A stretch of DNA of 64,000 bases, taken from assembly GCF_016808095.1 (NCBI RefSeq), contig NC_068971.1, forward strand, positions 1,426,001-1,490,000. Reading direction: 5' to 3'. The notes under the pieces were generated by a model. The model saw only the letters and a list, made by a program, of their open reading frames with translations, made no database searches and was not told the DNA's origin. The number at the start of each line of letters is the position of its first letter. Positions within the stretch are counted from its first letter, which is position 1. This DNA comes from Vigna angularis. Lineage: Eukaryota > Streptophyta > Magnoliopsida > Fabales > Fabaceae. A program made the position numbers and the translations under genes. Shown here piece by piece: positions 54,650 to 64,000 of the stretch.

Positions 54650-56342
54650 TAAGAGTGAAGATATAGTATATAATTTTTATGTTTTAGTGAACTTATTTGG
54701 GTATTACAACATATATTGATTAAGTATTTTAGTGAAAAATAACTAATATTTAATCATGCATTCTATAAAAAAAACAATAAATTTTGGAGGAGAGATTGAG
54801 ACCTACGAAAACTTGATAACTATAGTGGCAATAAATTGAATGTGTGACTATTTCCCATTCAAGGAAAAGGGAAAAAAAGAAAATCAGTCAATAATTTGTT
54901 TCATGTCTTTTATGCTTTACAAAGAATAAATTAAATACGAGATGTGAAGTATATGTATGTAAATATTATTTTTATTTTCATGGTGGAATTAAAAATTCCT
55001 TTTTATCTCGTATGGGTTTGTTTCACTGTATATAAAAAAAAGTTAAAGTTTTAAATGTTTTAATTGTGTTACGTACAAACAATTTAATGCATTTATGAAA
55101 CCACTATTAAAATATTGTCACGAGTGGATAAAAAAGTCACACTCAAGAATTTAATCACTGTTTTTTGTTTTCATCTTCTATCTTTATTTTTTGTTTTACA
55201 CCTAACGTCAATTACATATTATTACTTGTTAGACATAAAAAAAATTCCATAAATAATTGCCATCATAAAAAAACATAATGATATTATCAAAAAATAAAAT
55301 TAAGATTAAAAATTTAGATATATTCATTTATTGGTTTGTAGTTTAAGATATAAGATTTAAGATGTAAGATTAAATAAGAAAATAACAAAGTTGCAATCAA
55401 TAAAGACAAAAATAGCATATTTTAGGAATGAAAAATAAAAAAGTAATGTATTTACAGACACTAAATAAGTAGTATTTACAAAACTAATCATAAAAACATA
55501 TTTCGGGACGAAAGGAAAAAAATGTTTTAAAAAATATTTAAGCACTTTCTCCATTGTTCTATCGTCTAAAAATTAACACTAGTACTTATTTGATGGTTAT
55601 AAATTAAAATAAAAAACAATAAAATAAAAATAAATTTTGAAGTTAAAAAGAAAAACACAAAATTGTATTATTATTGTGTTTATTTATTTATTTTTTATAA
55701 AGATAACGTTAAGTTGAATAAGAGAAAATAATAATAATTTATGTTATCTTTAAAAACTAGTATATTGTGTTATTTGAGAAATTCTTCTATATTTGTTATG
55801 TTCTTTAATTTTCTTCTTAAAAATATTGCCCAAACACTTTTCTTTGAATATTTTATTTTCACATTTACATTATCAATATAAAATAACATTTTTTTTTACC
55901 TAATCTTTATTAACGTGAAGGAAAAACTTCAAACGGAAATTTGACCAAAATGGAATGATTGTATTGAAAATTTAAATAATTATATAGATTGTTAGTCAAT
56001 GAATTTTATTACTTTCACATATGTGTGAACTATGCAAATTGCATTTACTTTTTTTTAATATAAAACCTTTTTTAATTCCATTATCTTTTATATAAAGAGT
56101 TGTATTAGATAATTTGATTTGTTTTTTTTAATGAGAAATGGATATTATATATTTTATGATTTAAATAACTTTTTTACCTATAATTTAACTAATCACATAA
56201 ACCATACTGAATATTAGAAATACGTACTTAAAAATTCATATGTTATATACATTATATTACTCACAAAAAAAATATATATATTTACAAACATATAAAATAA
56301 AACATCATAAATTCGTTCAAAAAATGATCCATTGATATAAGA

Positions 56343-56514
56343 ATAATGATACTTTGACTATATTTTAACATCATCTACGTGTCAATTATATGATTGGTCC
56401 AAAATTACTCCACAATCAATAATAATAATCATAAACACCAACATGGACCAATCACAGAATGGCACATAGATGATGTTAAAATGTTGTCAAAAAATGTTGT
56501 CAAGTATCATTATC
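56343..56514. mobile_element. Foldback MITE, copy 1
   Basis: Ends AATGATACTTTGAC and GTCAAGTATCATT are inverted. Inner arms ATGATTGGTCC and GGACCAATCA flank a shared core (AAATTACTCCACAATCAATA and CACCAACAT). A second copy with the same core lies at 63704-63892. Confidence 0.75.
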
Positions 56515-57034
56515 TTGATATAAACAATAATAAACATTCATTTTTAATTTCAAACTCAACAAAATCTATCCAGTCTATTTCAAAATACTTTAAGATCTAG
56601 ACTGCATTTAAAGTAGATACAAGATACGAAACTCCAATAATTTTTTTTTTCTCTTGCCAGTCTAATAATAAATGAATGGATAATACTCAAATGTATTAGA
56701 GAGATTTATTAAAGAAAATTCCACACAGTTAAAATTGATTTTTAATAATATATTTAAATATTTCTAGTCTCTAAATTTTAATATGAAATTAGAATTTATT
56801 TTTATCCAAAAAAATTATACGCGTCTCCAAACTTAAAAAGTTGATTAATATTCATCCACTTTTAAAGTTTAATGGTCAAAATATATATATATATCAAATT
56901 TCAAAATGAGAATAAATTTGAATTTCTCGTTAAAGTTCAAATACCTAAAACACATTTAATCTTATATTAATTGATATGATTATTTATTAACCATCTTAAT
57001 TGATAAATAAAAATAATAAAATTTATTTAAACAA

Positions 57035-57197
57035 GGTTTAATACCCAATTTTGTCCCCACTTTGGTTCGGAAATCTCAAGTTAGTCCCTTTATAGAAATG
57101 TGAGTGCAATGGATCCTTACTTGTAATTATTTGAGTCTAATGAGTCCCTTCCGTTAAATAGAAGGAAACGGAGTTAGTGGGCTGATGATGTGGCAGT
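57035..57197 (+). repeat. Left terminal inverted repeat of the Pack-MULE
   Basis: Begins GGTTTAATACCCAATTTTGT and ends GATGTGGCAGT. Reverse complement of 58573-58735 with no mismatch seen. Confidence 0.95.
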
Positions 57198-58120
57198 TGT
57201 CTTTGGTGAGGTGTCAACACAACTTCCATTCCTCCATTCACTCAATAGAACTATACCCTCCAAACTCAATTTCCCCAACACGCACGCCGTTCCCCTCGCC
57301 TGACCGTCAACCGTCATCCATCCTCGCTGAAACAGCTACCGTTTCTTTTATCTGTAAAAGACAAGAAATCATTTCCCCAACACACACCCACCTTCACCTC
57401 ACTCGCTACTCACTCACACTCATTCTCACTCTCTTACTCTTCTTCTTCGTCTCGTCTTCGTCACCTTCGTTTCAATCACACCTTCTTTTTCGCCCGGATT
57501 GTCGCCCGCGAAATCATTTCGACCGGATTGTTCTTCGACCGTAACCACTCCCAACAAACATAACCCAATCAACACACAGGGCAGAACAGATCCAGCATTC
57601 ACCCTCACACTCAGATGTACACAACACACACTCGTCATTTTCAATCCCAGTAAAACATCGAATCAGTCAATGCCAAATTAATCAGTAAATAAATAAAAAA
57701 AATGAGAAAAATAGAGGGAAGAATGCTTCGGTCCAGTGGTGATGCTGGAGACGAAAGAACCATTGAAAGAGAAATAGGAGAGCCCATCGCGGCAGCCTCG
57801 GTGGCGGCAGTTTCCGCCTCTGTGGTGGCGGCGACTATGGACGGAGAAGGGAGAGAACTTCCCGCGTACGACGAGCGACGAAGGAGGAGAGATTTTGCCT
57901 CGACTGGCGACGACTCCGGTGTCTCGCGGCTGCCAGTCGGGTGGAGGTTTGGACGTGCGATGAAGACGAACCCCTCCCTGGGTTGCCGATGTCGGAGAGA
58001 GCAGACGGGATCGGAGAAGCAGTGGCACGGTGGCTGGAGTTGACGAAGCAGTGGCGTGGAAGAGGCGCGGTGGCCGGTTTCGCCCAAGTCACCAACACCA
58101 CCACCTCCTCCATAATAGCC
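57198..58120. other. Pack-MULE interior of unknown origin
   Basis: GC-richer sequence with open frames on both strands (for example plus 57702-58043 and minus 58122-57835), none recognisable. The first part (57200-57660) is CT-rich and reads like a promoter/leader; the second (57700-58100) is GC-rich and repetitive in Ala, Arg and Ser codons. It may come from one or more captured host genes. Confidence 0.45.
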
Positions 58121-58384
58121 ATGGCCTCCTCGTCGGAGCAAGAATTCGCAGCTCACTACCGTGCACAGCTCAACCGGTTCCCCAGATCCCAGCGGTACTG
58201 GGACGGTAAAGTGGCCTCTCGCGTCGGGGAGAAGCTAGGGTTCCGCTTCAGAGAAATCGGTGTCACCACCGTGCAAATCGATCCTAGCGAGGAACAATCC
58301 CGTCCACCACACTACCGCGTCATGGTCTCTCCCTTGTTCCATTCCATCAAAAACGCCGGCGTCCACGTTTCTGGCGTTCACTGA
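58121..58384 (+). pseudogene. Captured gene fragment inside the Pack-MULE, possibly L18p/L5e-like
   Basis: The frame from ATG 58121 codes 87 residues starting MASSSEQEF and ending GVHVSGVH. An in-frame ATG at 57941 would add 60 residues. The part VASRVGEKLGFRF, IGVTTVQIDPSEEQSRP and VSPLFHSIKNAGV resembles the C-terminal half of organellar ribosomal L18p/L5e-family proteins (spacing of G-x-x-L, I-G-V and a final A-G-V). This match is from memory and tentative. It is probably a copy of a host gene segment; it could also be an expressed chimeric gene. Confidence 0.4.
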
Positions 58385-58572
58385 TTAATTTACCCCAAAT
58401 TGTGAGTTTCAATTTTGAGGGTTTTTCATTGTTGAGCCAATTCTTCAGCACACACAATAAAATTTTGACTCTGAGTTACTATTCCCTAATTCTAATGAAT
58501 CCTCAATTTTGACTCTGTACTAACACCACGTAAGCACCCACATAATTACGTGTTGACACCTAATCAGTGACT

Positions 58573-58735
58573 ACTGCCACATCATCAGCCCACTAACTCC
58601 GTTTCCTTCTATTTAACGGAAGGGACTCATTAGACTCAAATAATTACAAGTAAGGATCCATTGCACTCACATTTCTATAAAGGGACTAACTTGAGATTTC
58701 CGAACCAAAGTGGGGACAAAATTGGGTATTAAACC
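58573..58735 (-). repeat. Right terminal inverted repeat of the Pack-MULE
   Basis: Inverted copy of the left arm, ending ...AAATTGGGTATTAAACC directly before the TTTAAACAA target duplication. Confidence 0.95.
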
Positions 58736-59466
58736 TTTAAACAACAAAAATGTGACTAATTATTAAAGATAATTTTTAAAATAAGAGTTAAATATATTTA
58801 TAATCCTTATATGCCAAAAATTTCGTTTTTATTTTAAATTTAAATACATTTTTATCTCCAAACATAAAAAATGAATAAATATAATTAAAAAACGTTCTAA
58901 ATTAACACTTGAACTAATGTGTATCGAATCTTGTAAATAGTTCAAACATCATAAATGTGGTTTGATATATAAAAGAATAAATATAATTAGTTTATAAAAA
59001 CTATATATATCCATTTTAAAGTTTAAAAATCAAACTAAATCAAAATTAAGATATAAATAAATTTTAATTTTACATTTTGTGAATTAATAATATATTTAAC
59101 TGTAAAATAACACATGCATTTTTAATATTATAAAACGAACTAATTATTTCTTCATACTTTCAAAATTTTATAAATTAATAACATATTTAACTCTTAAAAT
59201 AAAATATGTATTTTTAAAATTGCAAAATCAATTAACTATTTTCTTAACTTTTATTCAATTGAGATAGAGATGTGCACATAAATCTAACTAGTCATTATTC
59301 AAATACGTGAACAAAAAGGTAAGTACGTTGTGGAATAGTAACTCCATCAAATACACGAAGAAAGGTGTTGTGAGTGATGTCATCAAAAAGTTTTAAATGT
59401 AATTTAATATTATTCTTAGTCTTATATTTATAATAATGATTTAGTATTTTTTTTTATTTAAATGTA

Positions 59467-59497
<31 letters not shown>

Positions 59498-59627
59498 AAA
59501 AATTAATGTTATATTTTTTGTTAGATAATCTGTTATTCCTCTTATTTTATTCATCAAATTACGCAATAAATACGTAAAAGAAGTGAGTACATGTATAATA
59601 TATAACTCATCATCCTCTAAATATTTG
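58736..59627. other. AT-rich spacer with short (AT)n run
   Basis: No gene seen. A (AT)14 run lies at about 59467-59494. Confidence 0.6.
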
Positions 59628-60278
59628 TGTACCGTATGAAATATGGACCGAGTGATTATTGAATAAGGCTAATCGATCTATCCGCCATTGGTCAACCTGA
59701 TCAAATGGTTTGTGTCGTAATTGGGTCTACAGCGCTAATAAACTACTTCAAATGATAATTGGGCCAACGGTTAAGTAGTTACTGGGTCAATAGTCCAGTA
59801 GATGATAAAATAATTAAAGATATCTGGTTAAAAATATTTGATAAACAAAATACAAAATATTTGGTTGAAGATATTGATAAAGTCATTTATGGGTAACTAA
59901 CCGGATCTCCAGGTAAGGTTGTTTTTATTTGATCTATGAAACACTTATAAATACATTGACAGGGTCAAAAGTCAGGTACGTCCCACTTACGTTCAACTCA
60001 CACTTCATAACACTCAAACATTCAATAGTGATAACCATTCACTAAATATTCAACCAAGAGCCGAGGCTCTTCAAATCACACGCCTAACTTGAGCGTCAGA
60101 GTATCTTTTGCAGGTACCTCCCCCCTGGAGCACGAAGGCAACCGATCGGCCAAGACCGACGTGACCGAACGGTCCAGACTGAAGAAAGGCGAGCGGCTCA
60201 GGCGATCCAAACATTTGGAGGCAAGGAAGACACGTCAAAAAAAGTTAGTTTCTCAGTCCCATAAAAATCTACGAAACA
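59628..60278 (+). repeat. Left LTR of the non-autonomous element
   Basis: 651 bp. Contains ACTTATAAATACATTG, a likely TATA region (about 59945-59960), and the CTTGAGCGTCAGAGTATC block typical of this LTR group near its 3' end. Confidence 0.85.
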
Positions 60279-60625
60279 TTTTAGCGCTCACCGTAGCATC
60301 GTGGGGCATCCCTTATAACCACAAGGAACCGGACAAGGATGCAATCTCACCATCAACGTCAACAAGCTTCTACAACTTTAAGATAATTATTTTGATATAG
60401 ATTCATTTTATTATTTAATTTATATGATTTAATTTAAAATATCTTAATTCAATATTATAATATTGTTCAAGATTTATTAATGCACTCACCAGTTAGCCAA
60501 ATTTGGCATCAAGTGTTCAACCATGCAACAACTCGGTCATTCGGCCTCATTGGTATTTAGTCGTTCGGCTTCACATTACAGGTGACAGGACCATGCAGAC
60601 CACTCGTCCAAGAGGAGGGCAAGAA

Positions 60626-60940
60626 CCGAGCAGTGATAAAAGTTCTAAACGAACTGTCACTCTCGTAAACAAAACCCAGGGTCGTTATGTGAAAAACACC
60701 GGGTCCAAACCGAGCGGTGATAAAAGTTCTAAACAAACTGTCACTCTCGTAAACAAAATCCAGAGATGTTATGTGAAAAACACCTGGTCCAAACCGAGCG
60801 GTGATAAAAGTTCTAAACGAACTGCCACTCTCGTAAACAAAACCCATGGACGTTATGTGAAAAATACCTGGTCCAAACCGAGCGGTGGGGAACGTTCTAA
60901 ATGAACGCTCACTCTCGTCCAAGCCGAACGGTAAAGCTCG
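60626..60940 (+). repeat. 84 bp tandem repeat, three full units and a partial one
   Basis: Units start with CCGAGC-GTG at 60626, 60710, 60794 and 60878, exactly 84 bp apart; the fourth decays after about 60 bp. Because 84 is a multiple of three, the frame 60503-60904 repeats a 28-residue unit (KPSGDKSSK...TLVNK...RYVKN). The opposite strand is open as well (60922-60557). No similarity to a known protein was recognised. Confidence 0.9.
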
Positions 60941-61275
60941 TTCCCTAGGAAGAACTCCTAGGTCAAAGCAAAGAGGTAAAGCCCTCTCGCTAGGAATTTC
61001 TCCAGGAACTCCTACGTCAAAGCCGAACGGTCATTCACACCACAATCACCCAACAACCCTGGATGATAGGAGCGAGTGGGACGATCATTATTGAACATTC
61101 GCAGCCGAACGGTCTTGATTACATGGTATAACCATCTACTTTCTTTTGCTTCAAATTCAATTATTTTTCCTCCTTGGTACAGGTAAACAGCAAATACAAC
61201 CTCCCTCAAACTCATAAGTCTTATAGTTAATCAAGGCTAAAGCTGACCGATTACACTCGGACTTGGGGGGCATGA

Positions 61276-62028
61276 TGTACCGTATGAAATATGGACCGAG
61301 CGGTTATTGAATAAGGTCGATCGGTCTATCCGCCATTGGTCAACCTGGTCAAATGGTTTGGGCCGTAATTGGGCCTACAACGCTAATAAGCTACTTCAAA
61401 TGGTAATTGGGCCAACACTTAAGTGGTTACTGGGCCAATAGTCCAGTGGATGATAAAATAATTAAAGATATCTTGTTAAAGATATTTGATAAACCAAATA
61501 TAAAATATTTGGTTGAAGATATTGATAAAGTCGTTTATGGGTAACTAACCGGATCTCTAGGTAAGGTTATTTTTATTTGATCTATGAAACACTTATAAAT
61601 ACATTGGCTGAGCCAAAAGTCAGGTACGTTTCACTTACGTTCAACTCACACTTCATAACACCCAAACATTCAATAGTGATAATCATTCACTACATATTCA
61701 ACCAAGAGCTGAGACAAAAGCCAGGTACGTTCCACTCACATTCAACTCACACTTCATAACACCCAAACATTCAATAGTGATAATCATTCACTAAATATTC
61801 AACCAAGGGCTGAGACTCTTCAAATCACAGTCTAACTTGAGCGTCAGAGTATCTTTTGCAGGTACCTCTCCCCCTGGAGTACGAAGCTAACCGATCGGCA
61901 AAGACCTACGTAACCGAACGGTCCAGACTGAAGAAAGGCGAACAACTCAGACGATTCAAGCATTCAGAAGCAAAGAAGACACGTCAAAACAGGTTAGTTT
62001 CTTGGTCCCATAAAAATCTACCGAAAGA
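61276..62028 (+). repeat. Right LTR of the non-autonomous element
   Basis: 753 bp. Longer than the left LTR because of a 101 bp internal tandem duplication (61615-61816); without it the two LTRs would be nearly equal in length. Confidence 0.85.
61615..61816 (+). repeat. 101 bp tandem duplication inside the right LTR
   Basis: AAAAGTCAGGTACGT... at 61615 and AAAAGCCAGGTACGT... at 61716 repeat through GCTGAGAC, differing at a few positions. The left LTR has one copy. Confidence 0.9.
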
Positions 62029-62033
62029 ATCTG

Positions 62034-64000
62034 TAATGCTCATTTAATGCACATTAAATTTCTTTTAAAAGAATACATAAGAACCACTTTAAGTAAAATA
62101 AACAAAGAAAGAAAAGAGAATTAAATAAATACTATAAATATAAGAAAAGGATGCTATTAAACTTTTAAAATATACATGAAAAAAACATTACAGATACATT
62201 TCTTCATATTTAGGAAAATACTTGAATATGATATATGCATGTGTGTGTGCTGTTTTAGATAACATTGCTTCTAATTACTCTGTAGTTTAACAGAGAAAAA
62301 TGTAGCGTTTGAAATCAAAACAGGTTACTTTATGCAGTTCCCTTAAAATTTGCTTTGAAATGAAACCTAGAAAAGCATATTCTTGGTATTAATAATTATA
62401 TTGGATACCGCCATAAAAAATAAAAACAAAAACTATAAATTTGATTAGGATTAAGTTGGTTTAAATTTGATCTAATAAAAAAAATACAAAAATCCAACCT
62501 AATATAATATGAGAATATTTTAAACAATTTATCATGTCATCGCAAGAATATGAAAATTATTTTCTATACTAACAATCTATTTTCATTGTATTTGTTAACC
62601 TTATTTTCGCTTTTTAATTGAATAAATTTTATTTCTTTCTTAAATTAACAATATAAACTAAACGTATATACGAAAATAGAATTATAATCTATATTACTTT
62701 TGGAAATATAGTTTCTAAAGTTAATAAATTATACTGTAAAGTAAACAATATGAGAATTTAGTTTGCTATGCATGGTCACATGTGAAATAGAATGTTCAGA
62801 AATTCGATCTTTGAATTGACAAAACTTTGCACGATTTATTCAAATATTAGCTATGAAAAATAGTAATATAATTGTTGATGCTTGATATATAGTTGAGTGC
62901 AAGTAGTGGTATTAATTGAACTATACGTAGAGATTGCGGCCATCAACTGTATCTTAAATTTAGAAGAAAAATGAACCCTTTTAACTGGTCAATTTATTAG
63001 TTCACGTGTTTGTACTATTTTTTCAACTTATTCAAGCTTTCATTTTCATCTCAAAAAGATAATCTCAAACTATAACAATGATAATAAAATATTATAATAA
63101 AATATGTTGTTTTCAATCTAAGTTTTTGTCGGATAACTTTATTAAGATCAATTATTATATATCCGTAATTGAGAGTTAAGAAAAATAATTGGTCATCTTC
63201 ACGGGAGGACTCAATGGTAGGGGTTCCAATCCTAAGTATGGTGAATGAAATTGTTAGAATAAATTATCATACATTTATGGTTAAGGGTTAAGGAAAATGA
63301 TTGATCATCTTTAGTGAAAAACCCTGTGGTGAGGGTTCTAATTCCATTCAAGTTTTTTGATCTCAAGTTTGTCAAATAACATGGTTAGGGTCATCACGGT
63401 TTCTTTGCATTAAAATAATATATATATTAGAATATATCTAATTGTTCATAAACACTAGTTTCTTTGCATTAGCCTAATATTAATTTTTCAAAAGTAATTA
63501 ATTTTGATTAATTTGATATAATGTATGATAAGTAATTGTTGTAACTATATAGATATATATTAGTCACATTCTAGTTTGATTATCGGAAAAAGCAACAAAC
63601 TTATATGGTTTTGGTTTGATTGTCGGAAAAAAAAGCCAAGAAACTTCTTAAAATTTTTATACATTTACATTATTTGTTATGAACTAGTTATATCTATTAC
63701 AAATGATAATGATATTTTAATAACATTTTTTTGACAACATTTTAATATCGTTTAAGTATCATTCTGTGATTGGTCCAAAATTACTCCACAATCAATAATA
63801 ATAATTATAAACACCAACATGGACCAATCACAGAATAACACTTAGATGATGTTAAAATGTTGTCAAAAAATTGTTGTCAAAGTATCACTATCTTATTATA
63901 AAATACCTGATAAAACAAAATTTGACAAAAAAATACAGATTTTGAAAGCATGTTTTTCGTTTGTCACCCATTTGCTTGTGAAATTACTTTTCCACTCACA
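62034..64000. other. AT-rich spacer at window end
   Basis: AT-rich sequence containing the second MITE copy near 63.7-63.9 kb. No gene, RNA or other structure could be supported. Confidence 0.55.
63704..63892. mobile_element. Foldback MITE, copy 2
   Basis: Same family as 56343-56514: shared core TGATTGGTCCAAAATTACTC, CACAATCAATAATAATAA and CACCAACATGGACCAATCAC, with outer inverted arms TTGACAACATTTTAAT and ATGTTAAAATGTTGTCAA. Slightly longer than copy 1 because the left arm is more complete. Confidence 0.75.

Larger units (their letters stand above)
51073..57025. other. Gene-poor AT-rich region
   Basis: Begins with the MKP1 leader and promoter (to about 51600). The rest is AT-rich and holds several microsatellites, one dispersed repeat copy and a MITE, listed separately. 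No gene or RNA could be supported in about 5.4 kb. Confidence 0.55.
57035..58735. mobile_element. Pack-MULE-like Mutator element with captured sequence
   Basis: A 1701 bp element. Its ends (57035-57197 and 58573-58735) form 163 bp inverted repeats that read as identical. The flanks are a perfect 9 bp duplication, TTTAAACAA, at 57026-57034 and 58736-58744. Long terminal inverted repeats and a 9 bp target duplication are the marks of Mutator-like elements. No transposase is present; the interior is GC-rich and gene-like, unlike the AT-rich surroundings. That is the definition of a Pack-MULE. Perfect arms imply recent movement by a transposase supplied elsewhere. Confidence 0.92.
59628..62028 (+). 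mobile_element. Non-autonomous LTR retrotransposon
   Basis: Two direct LTRs (59628-60278 and 61276-62028) flank only 997 bp of internal DNA without gag or pol. LTRs begin TGTACCGTATGAAATATGGA and end near GAAACA/GAAAGA. The flanking 5 bp are ATTTG (59623-59627) and ATCTG (62029-62033), a target duplication with one mismatch. A purine-rich tract, ACTTGGGGGGCATGA, ends at 61275, just before the right LTR. Sequence after the left LTR (TTTTAGCGCTCACCG) is a likely but decayed primer-binding region. The element must have moved with proteins from another family member. Confidence 0.85.

Noticed and set aside
60557..60922. 121-residue minus-strand frame over the 84 bp repeat
   Set aside because: Open because the unit length is a multiple of three; codon pattern gives no support for coding on this strand.

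Overview
The window is nuclear DNA of a flowering plant. Genes have GT-AG introns, intergenic DNA is very AT-rich, and transposons and microsatellites are common. Gene content (a tonoplast aquaporin, an ABCB6/ABCB20-type transporter, PsbP-like protein 1, an HY5/HYH-type bZIP, ribosomal protein uL23 and MAP kinase phosphatase 1) and the style of the dispersed repeats suggest a legume, probably of the bean/cowpea group. That placement is inference. All functions come from reading the translations; exon borders were set by hand from GT/AG sites, codon phase and recalled family sequences.

Layout. 1-1.7 kb: AT-rich nested palindromes. 1.76-4.4 kb (+): intronless CC-NB-LRR immune receptor, with the decayed tail of a second copy 0.8 kb downstream. 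6.5-8.2 kb (-): three-exon F-box/LRR gene. 9.4 kb: long (TA)n tract. 10.8-12.2 kb (-): three-exon TIP1;3-like aquaporin. 13.0 kb: long (TC)n tract. 14.8-28.4 kb (-): 11-exon ABCB20-like transporter; its first intron holds a complete-length 5.26 kb Ty3/gypsy chromovirus (21827-27081) in antisense orientation. 31.4-34.2 kb (+): seven-exon PsbP-like protein 1 with a MITE in its last intron. 35.06-35.96 kb: decayed plastid DNA (trnL-CAA to the ycf2 3' end). 37.1-40.5 kb (-): four-exon HY5/HYH bZIP. 42-43.7 kb: degenerate repeat array of about 405 bp units. 44.6-45.4 kb (-): RPL23A. 47.7-51.1 kb (-): MKP1. 51-64 kb is gene-poor: microsatellites, MITEs, a Pack-MULE-like element (57035-58735) with 163 bp terminal inverted repeats and a 9 bp target duplication, and a non-autonomous LTR element (59628-62028).

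The genes do not form an operon-like unit; each is a separate plant transcription unit. ABCB20, PPL1, RPL23A and MKP1 homologues also lie close together on Arabidopsis chromosome 3 (locus numbers recalled, not looked up), so this part is probably an old conserved gene neighbourhood. I found no previously undescribed defence or metabolic system. The most interesting material is the mobile DNA: the Pack-MULE with its captured GC-rich cargo, the intronic chromovirus with young LTRs but broken coding frames, and the small LTR element carrying an in-phase 84 bp repeat.
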